Source: Edolisoma coerulescens
Lineage: Eukaryota > Chordata > Aves > Passeriformes > Campephagidae
DNA: 64,000 bases
Direction: 5' to 3'
Assembly (NCBI GenBank): GCA_013397115.1
Contig: VWZW01002572.1
Coordinates: 2,082-66,081 of the forward strand
Positions 51,201 through 60,500 of this stretch are shown one piece after another (position 1 is the first letter of the stretch; each line of letters opens with the position of its first letter). The notes under the pieces were generated by a model, which was not told the DNA's origin, did no database searches, and saw only the letters and a list, made by a program, of their open reading frames with translations. A program made the translations under genes and the position numbers.

Positions 51201-51507
51201 ATTACTGTAATTAGGGCATGTCTCCTGAACTGCCTCAAAGGTCAGGAGGGATGGGCACTGCAGCAGCTGTGACCTAAGTGCTGTGGTACCATGCACCATT
51301 TCCCAGCACAAAACCAGTCTGGATTTAAGTTCCCTGCAGGAACCCCCTCGTATCTCCCCTCCCACTGAATAGTTAATTACACACCTTAAACCTCCCCAAA
51401 TTGGCTTAACAGTATCATGATACTGTCACACCTTTTGGTGCCAATATTGTGAAACAGTCAAAGGGACTTGCTTGTCACTAGCCTTGAGTCTACAGTAACA
51501 GAAAGAA

Positions 51508-51587
<80 letters not shown>

Positions 51588-54500
51588 AAAGAAAGAAAGA
51601 AGAGAACCCTTTTCCAGCCTTCTTTTTTTCCAGGAGGTTTTGTGCTTTCCAGCAGCTTTCCTATTCACCAAAAACTGGAGGGAAATAAGCTTAACAGTGG
51701 GATTCCATCCCACCCTTGCTGTAGGTTTGAGCTGTTCCTCAGGGCTCTCCTCCTCATTTCTAATTACTTTGTCCAAAATTCCACACCTTTTTTACCTGGC
51801 TAGATCATACAGAACACACCTCCCATTATCCCAGAGCTCCTTACACACAAAATCAGGAGTAAGGACCTGAAGGATTACTCTTTGCCTTCTCAGATCAGGA
51901 CAATGGCCACTGCAGGGCTCTGTCTGGGTGACACATCAGGTATAAATACACCTGCACAGAGCCCCAGCTCGAGGGAAGGCCTTGAAGGATTTTTAATCAG
52001 GGTCAGCACTAGAAGCAGATGGAAAGAAGTGGAGGAACTTAAAAGACCTGTTGAGCACTGGGAAAGGAAACAGCTCCCCTGAGGAAGGAGCCAGAGCTGC
52101 ACCTTCAGCTACAAACGTGTCTGTCAGCCCAAAACCACCTGAACAAAGCTCAGCCCAAAGGCAGGAACAGCTCAGATCCCTGTGCCAGGGCTGTGTGGGG
52201 GGCACACTCCTGGGACAGCAGAGAGGACAGAAACCTCTTTAGAAACACTGCCTGATGAAAGGGCAGGAGGAGGGATGAGGAAAGGTTTGTGGTTCCAGTG
52301 CAACGTGGAGGAGAAGTGTTTCTCCTTTCTGACCAGCATCCATTAGGTCTTGCCTGGGTTTAAACTTCCAGCCAGCTGCTTTTAATTCAAAACTTAATTT
52401 CCTGTAGACATTTCACTGCTGTGCATAACAAAGATTTTGCTCAGTCATGGCAGGAATGGACTCTGCATGGCAAAGGTTGGCTCTGCAGGGCTACACTGAA
52501 TTAAATGGCACAATAATTACATTTGTCCCTGCAGCCAGTCCTGGGGCCTTAATTTAGATAAGCTCCTACTGAAGTCAAAAACTTCTGTCCCAGAACAAAT
52601 GAGTAAAGCCCCAGGGATGTGGCCACACTTAACCAGAGTGCACAAGCTGTTAATTTGATAATGATATCAGCATTTTACTTACCTGTGAATATAACAGTGT
52701 TCAAGCTGGATTTTCCCCACAGCTCCATGAAATGCACCACATCCCCAAATCTGAGAGAGGGATGCCCAGTGAACACAACACAGGGCTGCTTGAAGTCATT
52801 GCTGAAGTCTCCATGGATGCTGGGATAATGTTTCAATTTGTTTGTCTGAATGAGCTGAAAGAAAAACAAAAATCCAGACATTACCAACTTTTCGTGCCTC
52901 TGTGCTTTGGTGTGTTTATTTACATGAGATTATAAATGTCCTACAATTTATTCCTCACTCATCACAGAGTCCCTTCCTGTGTACCCCTTAGATTTTTCCA
53001 ACAAATTTACTCATGACTGTCATAAATGTTATGAAAAGGAAGTCAGAGCATGGGGCCAGGTGCCTCCAAGTCCTTGCTCTCACTTCTTTGGTACCAGCAG
53101 GATGGTGACTGGGACGAAAGTCTGCAAACACTCCCTGCTTCGAGTTCCCTGGAGTGAGCAGAGTGCTCAGCTGCCAAATCCACAATAAGCTCCTTTTTCC
53201 TATGTGCCATGTCTGCAAAGAGCTCTGGGCTCATGTTTAACCTGCTTTTCTTGCATCACAGCAGTACCAGGCACTTTTGCCTTCAGCAGAACGTTGCTGA
53301 GCCTCCTCAGTCTAAAGGGTTCACACAAAGTCAAACCTGCTGAAAAAGAACAGACTTTCCCTTCCTTAACTATCTCTGAAAGCAGTAATAAACATGAACG
53401 AAGAGCAGGAAGATGTTTTGCAGACACCACAGTGCAATCAGCTCTGCAGGTGGAACAGATTTCTTTACTAAGATGGAGAAGTGTATTTATCAAGGCACTT
53501 TTCGAAGAGTTTTGCTTTATTTCTCCTGCCACTGTTTTCTAATCTGCAAAACAAAGTGCAACTTAAAAAGCAATTTAATAACCAGGCTGTGAAGCACCTT
53601 CATGCAATATTTTGCAAGTTTTTGCTTGGCAGGTATATGCTTCCATCTCCAGCCTGAAAACAACTGTAAATACAGTTTAAAAAGCAAGGAATTTAACACA
53701 TGGAATCACAGACTGAACAGCTGAGAGAAAAACCACAGAGATAAAGAGTGTGAGGGAGGGAACAGCGCTTCCTTTGTCAGCCAGTTTTTAAAGGAGGTTG
53801 GGCTGTTCAACAAATCACAGAACCAGGGAATGGTTTGGGCTGGAAAGGAACCTTAAAGCTCATCCAGTGCCACCCCCTGCCATGGGCAGGGACACCTTCC
53901 ACTAGCCCAGGGTGCTCCAAGACCCATCCAGCCTGGCCTGGGACACTTCCAGGGATCCAGGGGCAGCCACAGCTTCTCTGGGAATCTGTGCCAGGGCCTT
54001 CCCACCCTCAGAGAGAAGATTTTCTCCCTAATATCTCATCTAAACCTTCCCCACTTTAGCTCAAGGCCATTTCCCCTTGTCCTGTGTTACTTTTTACCAT
54101 GGCTGATCTACGGTGCCTGTATGGAAATGAAGAGAAACTGAGAATTCTCAGCAACTTGTGCACCACGAAGCACCTCAGAATTCAGGTTATTACACAATTC
54201 TGTAGATGCACGTGGAGCATCTGCATGTGCATCTACAATTCAAGGATTTCCACGTGGATCCTTGAATCATGGAGGAAGTAGAAACTGGACTACACTTGCT
54301 GCAGTTTACAAGCAATAGCCAATTCCTATTTAATCTTCAAGAGGGAAATTGGAAAAAATCACCCAATAACTGCTCTGGCAGTTGACAGGCACTGAATCTC
54401 AAAAACATTCCTGCAATTATACTGGTAAAGATTTCTGATTAACACATCTGGAGTGCAGGGTTTAGAATCTAAACTTAGCTTCAGTAATAAAAACTGCAGT

Positions 54501-57500
54501 TTAGCAGACAATGGGTAAAACAGATTTGAATCTATAAAACACTGACATTTAAATGAACTTGTAGGAAATGGCCTCAAAAAGCTTTTTTCTATTTTGGTTT
54601 TTTTTTTAGGGAAGCCAAAAGTCTCAAATCTGAAGCTGCAGAAGCAGTTTCAACTGGGTAAACTGAAGAGGACGATGATTTCTATTACAAATATTAAATG
54701 GGATATGTGACATTCCAGGGGAAAACTTTTCCAGGGACAGGCAGATAGGTCATGGAAAAACATTTCTACAGCCAGCATTTATCTAAGGCACTCCTGAAAA
54801 TCACAAACTGTTCTTCCAGCATCTTCCAGCATCTTCTCCTTCAAATGATTTATATTTGTATGCAGCATTCAGATCTTTGGGAAGATGTGAGAGCAGCACT
54901 GGATGTGGAAAGCAGTGAACAGCTCATTTCCCTGCCATCCCTCCACAAATGTGTGCTCAGCAACATAAAAGCTGTATTTTCTTCAAAGCATTATGGAAGC
55001 TTCAAATCCCCTCCTATTGCTTTGTAAAGAGACACAGGAGCTCTAATCCAGTTTCCAGGAGCTCGTCGGTGATGATTCTTTTTTCATCTTTTCTTTTTAT
55101 CTTGCCAGATCTTTTCTGATAAGTCTGGTGAGGCTCCAGAGCTCAGCTCCCAATCCCTGACTCTCACAGGTGGACAGAGCAGGGGTGAAAGGCTACAAAA
55201 ACAAGTTTAGAGACATTCTGCTCACTCCAGTGAGAAAGCAGCTGGTGGATTTTAGTGTCTACAGTAAAGTCTCTTCTAATCACCCCATCAAAAATATACG
55301 GAGCTGAACTTGCAAAACAGGTCCAACAAAATTTCCCAAATCATTAAGGGGACTGCGTTTGTAATGATTTGTGCAGGTTTTTTGTATCTCCAGATGAGAT
55401 GGGGTGTGCAAACCTTTACTGTGCCATGGTCACACCTCCAGCCTGGGCCAAAACCAACACCTGGCATTGAGCCAGCCAATATTTAGGTTGAAAATTTCGT
55501 TTCTGGAAAGCACAAGCAACATTCAGAGCATCTTTTTACAGAAAGACCCACTATTGACTGAAAGCTTAAGAGATAGGGGCTGGTAAAGTACTGAATCAAG
55601 AGTGAGAGCTGTGTTTTTCTGAAATCCCAAATGGTTCTGCTTCCCTTTAAAGCTGTACACTTGATTTACAGGGTCAGCAACTGCTGCTATAAACAGGATA
55701 AATCTCCAGAGCCTTTGTGTACCCTTTGTTGAAGTGAGCCAAAATACACTGATATTTACTCTGTGTGTGTGTGTGTGCTCTGTATCCAGAATCTGGAACA
55801 GATGTGGCTCCTATCAGGGAATGAGAGATGCATTTATTGCTTCACCTCCCTCCCTCCCTTCATCAGACAAACACTAACAGGGGCCTAATTCTATCACAGA
55901 ATATCCAGAGTTGGAAGGGACCCCATGGATCACTGAGTCCAGCTCCTATATGATAACATTTATAGCCCAATTCTATACAATACTATAAAACAAACCATAA
56001 TACTACACAATCACCTGGTTCCAGGTATTTATTTAAATGTGTTATGCAGGAACTGGTAAATGGAGGAGGGAATCAAAGATGAAGAAGACAAAAGCTGGTA
56101 TTTAAGACCACAGAATCAATATTACTCCCACCCTGGTGCTTTTTTGAGTCAGAAAAAAAGGGTTTTGCAGCCATTTCTCTTAGATCTTGCTAACAGCAGC
56201 CTTAATAAGAGCACAGTAAATCCAAATTCTCCCTCCACTGGCAAATACTGATCAATACAAATTACCTCTCAAATTTCATTGTTGCAGACATTCAGAGGAG
56301 TCTGGATTCACTTATCTTAGAGCCTGAAATTGTCCATGTAAAGATCGAACAGAGAGGAACAATTCAGCTGAAACAATTGAGCCATTCATTTATAAATATA
56401 AAGCCTCCACCTCCACAGAAGGGATGGTGCAGAGTGTACAATCCATGGATCCTGTTAAAATGATCAAGGAGACCCCTAATTCCTCATCTGGGGCTGTGCT
56501 GGGATGGGATATTCCCATATGGAATTTGGTAAAACACCACACATTGGTTCTGGGATACCAGAATAACAAATCTAAGCTAAACAAATGACTGGTTTATGCT
56601 CCACAGCATTTCAGCAAGGCACTGGGGAGCTTCAATCTGAGCCTGTTTAGACAGTTGATCCTGGGATTTAATGGATACAGGGTCTTGGAAGTGAAAGGCA
56701 CCCCCTGCCTTGCCAGCCTGGATTGACAAATATTTGGGATCTCCAGTTTTTGGCTTTGCAGTCACAGCAACTCTTCCCTCGGAAATGCCTTTAAAAAGAA
56801 GCTCTTTTAGTTTGTGCACCACTAAAAGGCTGCAGGAGAGACTTCAACAAGAACCTGGACACTCCAATTTTATTAACTTGAGCAGGAACTGATGTCCAAA
56901 TCCATCCCTCCAAACCTGAAGCACTTCAGCCCACATTCCTTGCTCCTAACAGAGGGAAAGTATTCCCTGTTCACTCAGAATGGAGGTGAGGAAGCAAACT
57001 GCCACCACAAGAACTGTACCAGGACTGTGGAGGAGGAGGTAAGATGAACATCTACAGCCCCATTAAAGTAGAATTAAACAAGGAGGGAGAAATGTTTCGG
57101 GTTCTCTGCAGAGCTGAACATGTGTCTGGTTTTATTCAGCAGAGAAGAACAAGGAATGAGTTCAAAACACGCAACATAAATCATAAAAGTGGAAAATTTC
57201 CATGCAGAGAGAATGCAAAAGCTTCAAACAACTGAGTGTATGGAGTAAGGAGAAATAAAAATAGTAATTGTAGAGACAATTAAGATGCTTTTATTTATCC
57301 TCTTGTGACAATAATAAAGGCATAGTTAAGTGAAATGCCAAATACAATCACAGCTGATTAAAGGAAGGAATTATTCTGTTCTACTCCACATCAGGCACTG
57401 CTGGAACTCATTGCTGCGAGGGACAACATCGAGGATTTGGGGGATTTTTTGCCTTCTTTGTTTTTAAATCTTGCTGTTTATACAACTAACAGGAACATCA

Positions 57501-60500
57501 AATTTCAGGACCAGCAGCATGCTGGGCTGGGCTTGTTCTGTGGATAATTAGAAGCTTATTTCCTGGCCTGTCCCTCTCTGATGTATCATGCCAGGCATGT
57601 TATTAATGCTTCCTAAGAAGTAAGAGGCATGTCTGAGTAATTCCCTATTTTCCTGCAACAACTGAGCAGTTAAGCACATCTTTTCATGATGGGCAATTTC
57701 AGCACAGGTTACATTGCACAAGCCCAGCATTACTTTGAAAAAAGCCAAGCAATTCTCCACTAACAACCTCTCCAATAGAAACCATCATTCACTGTCTGTT
57801 CCTGATACTCATTAAAAATCCCCTGAAGTGCCAGTAAGCAAAGCTCCTGCCTGGGGTGGGGGGGAGGCTGTGGAGGCCCAGGATTGTGCTGGGAAGAGGT
57901 TTTCTGGATGTTTCACACTGTGTGAATGAAATACGGTGTCAGGGGAGAGACTGTGGGGATTTAACAAGGAATCCACAGCACGTGCTGAGCACTGGGGCCC
58001 TGGCAGGGACATCCTGTGGGATGTTCCATCCTGCACCTGGAACAGGCACGTTCCTCCCTCTGTGCAGGGAAGCTGATCTGGGATCCACTGCTGGGAGGCC
58101 TCTCCTACATAATTACCCTGATCTAGACACGAAGCACAGAGCAGTTCTTGCAAAGCTGCTCCAGTAATTTGGCAAAATCTCACAATCAACAGGCCCCGAG
58201 AGAATATAAAACGTCCTAGGAATTAGAGGACAGAGTTATCACTCAATAAACACAAAGACCCATCCTATAAGATGGGTTCATTAATCCAGTCTTTGACAGC
58301 TGCATGTTTGGCTTCTCATTTTTGGATGGGTTTTCACTTAAATCTGCCAGTTCCAGTGCATATTGTGAACCAGAACATGGGCTGTCACTGAATCCAGTGA
58401 CACTGTGGATCAACAAGGACACCCCAGAAAGCAGGGATGGAGGGCAAGACAGAAAGCAGAGCCAGGAGCAAGGCTGCAGAGCCCTGTGCTCAGAGAATTT
58501 GGAATTGATTTATCAGTGGGAATGAATTTTTTGGTTATAAAATAAGTGGTGAACAGGTGGCTTGCCCTGCAGTCCACATTATTCTTGGTAACAGATTATA
58601 CATAATTCACTGCACATCCTGCTTGAAACACATTCAAGCATCTGGAAAGAGTGAGGGCTCCTGGTCAGATCCTACTCCCAACAACGCCTTTGAAGCACCT
58701 AGAGATGATAGATGTGATGGGTAGTGGCAATTTCCAGAACAAGTCCCTAGATGAGACATCTCAGAGGAAAAAAACACCCAATGTCTGTGAAAGCACTGAA
58801 TTTCTGGGCTCTTAAACCTGCCACGGCCACTCTGCACATCTCATCAAACAGTTTGGACCACAGCAACTAATAGAAGCAGTTTTCTGGGTCAATGTCTTAC
58901 AGGAGTAGGATTTAGCTAAAATTCTCAGTGCTGTTTCTGCCTCTTGTTCACTTCAGTGGGAAAACTGCCTGTTCCCAGGGGAGAATTTTCTGTCCTGATA
59001 TGGGAGATAACTCTGAAGGCATCAGTTATACCACGTTTATTTAATTTCTGGTTGGCTAAAACTCCCCCTCAAATTATTATTTTGTTGCAGGGAAGATCAA
59101 AATCCCCTCACCACATGTTGCAGGGAAACCCTCCAAAATCAGGAGCCTCATTCCTCTTTGCTTCATTACAGGGCTCAAATAATTTCATTTAAAATTGCCA
59201 CTGACTGCACTCAGTGCTGCAAACTTTAGATTTTGATATAAAATCTCTCTTTCAAGATGCCATTCCTCCTGCAGCAGACATGGTGCCTGCTTCAGTGAGG
59301 GAAGAAGGAGTTGGCATGACTAAGCTGGCTCTGATAACAAGCTCTGAGTTTCACAGACTTGGAAATAAACTGCTTGGACAAAGGGAATGCTCGTGGTTGC
59401 AGCTGATAAGAGCAAACATCCCACACCAGATCTCCTTCTGCGGGGGAAGGAGTGAACCAGGCCAGCCTGTGCAAGTGATAGGCTGGAATAAACAGGGTAA
59501 TTTTGGAGTTGAGGGAACACCATCACTCATTCCTCCCCCACACTCCCAAATTCATCACAGAAAGCAAAGGGACAAAACACTGTTATGAAAAATTAAACAA
59601 AACTCAAATAGCCGTAGAAGGGTTCGTCAGAGAAACAACAGCTACACTGTGTGGACTGTGATCCAGAAAGTAAACAAGATTATGGTTAACTCACCTCAGC
59701 GTGGGGAAAAGGAGGTTCTGGAAGATACACCTTTGTTTGTTTGTTATGACACAACCTTTAAAAGAAAAGGAAATCAGCCGGGTTAGAGGTGCAGCACATC
59801 CTGCAGCATCTGCTGCCATCTACTGTTACACTCCTGGAGAAAACCGGTTTGGGATCTGAGGCACCAGGTGCAAAATGACCAATTTGTCCTGCTGCTGCCA
59901 GTGCTGCTGGTTAGAGGACCAACACCTACAGGACACAACACCTCAATCACAGCAGCATCACACAGAGAAGGTGCGAGGCAGCTGAAGGTAATTCTGTACA
60001 CACTGGAACAGAGCTCCTCTGCTGCTCGAGACAAATCTGCAACTCAACATCCACAGCATTTCCTCAGCAGTTTTTGCAAAGCCAAATCATCTGTCAACAG
60101 AAAAATTCCACTTGCCTCATCCCACTTCTTGGCAGTGACTTGGTCCTTTTGCTCATTCTCATCTAATTCCCCTGTGCATTTTATTATTGCAGTTACAATG
60201 TTGGTAAACTGCCTCTCCCCACGGCCCAAGGCTCGCCGTGACCTGGCATTTTCCATCAATCACTTATCTTTAAAACAGAGATACTGAGAGCTGTTGATGA
60301 GCTCTGCCCAGGCTCCCGATTCATCCTATTACAGCAGCTAAAAAAAGCTGTTTGTCAGAGGTCTGGGTGACGTGACAGTGATCTGCAGTGACACTGTCCT
60401 GGTGGCTTTTTCTGGGAAACACTGCCTGCCTCATACTTGCACTTAATTAAAGAGAAATGAGCCTGGGTCAAACTAATTTTGATAAAGTCTAAGGGATACT

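Larger units (their letters stand above)
54091..59694. other. INTS9 intron, remaining 5.6 kb
   Basis: AT-rich intronic DNA. It holds a (GT)8 run at 55762-55777 and a short CR1 tail at 55893-55960. Otherwise no gene, RNA gene or repeat family is recognised; open frames are short. Confidence 0.45.

Noticed and set aside
51468..51803. Lys/Glu-rich protein frame
   Set aside because: Product of the (GAAA)n microsatellite.
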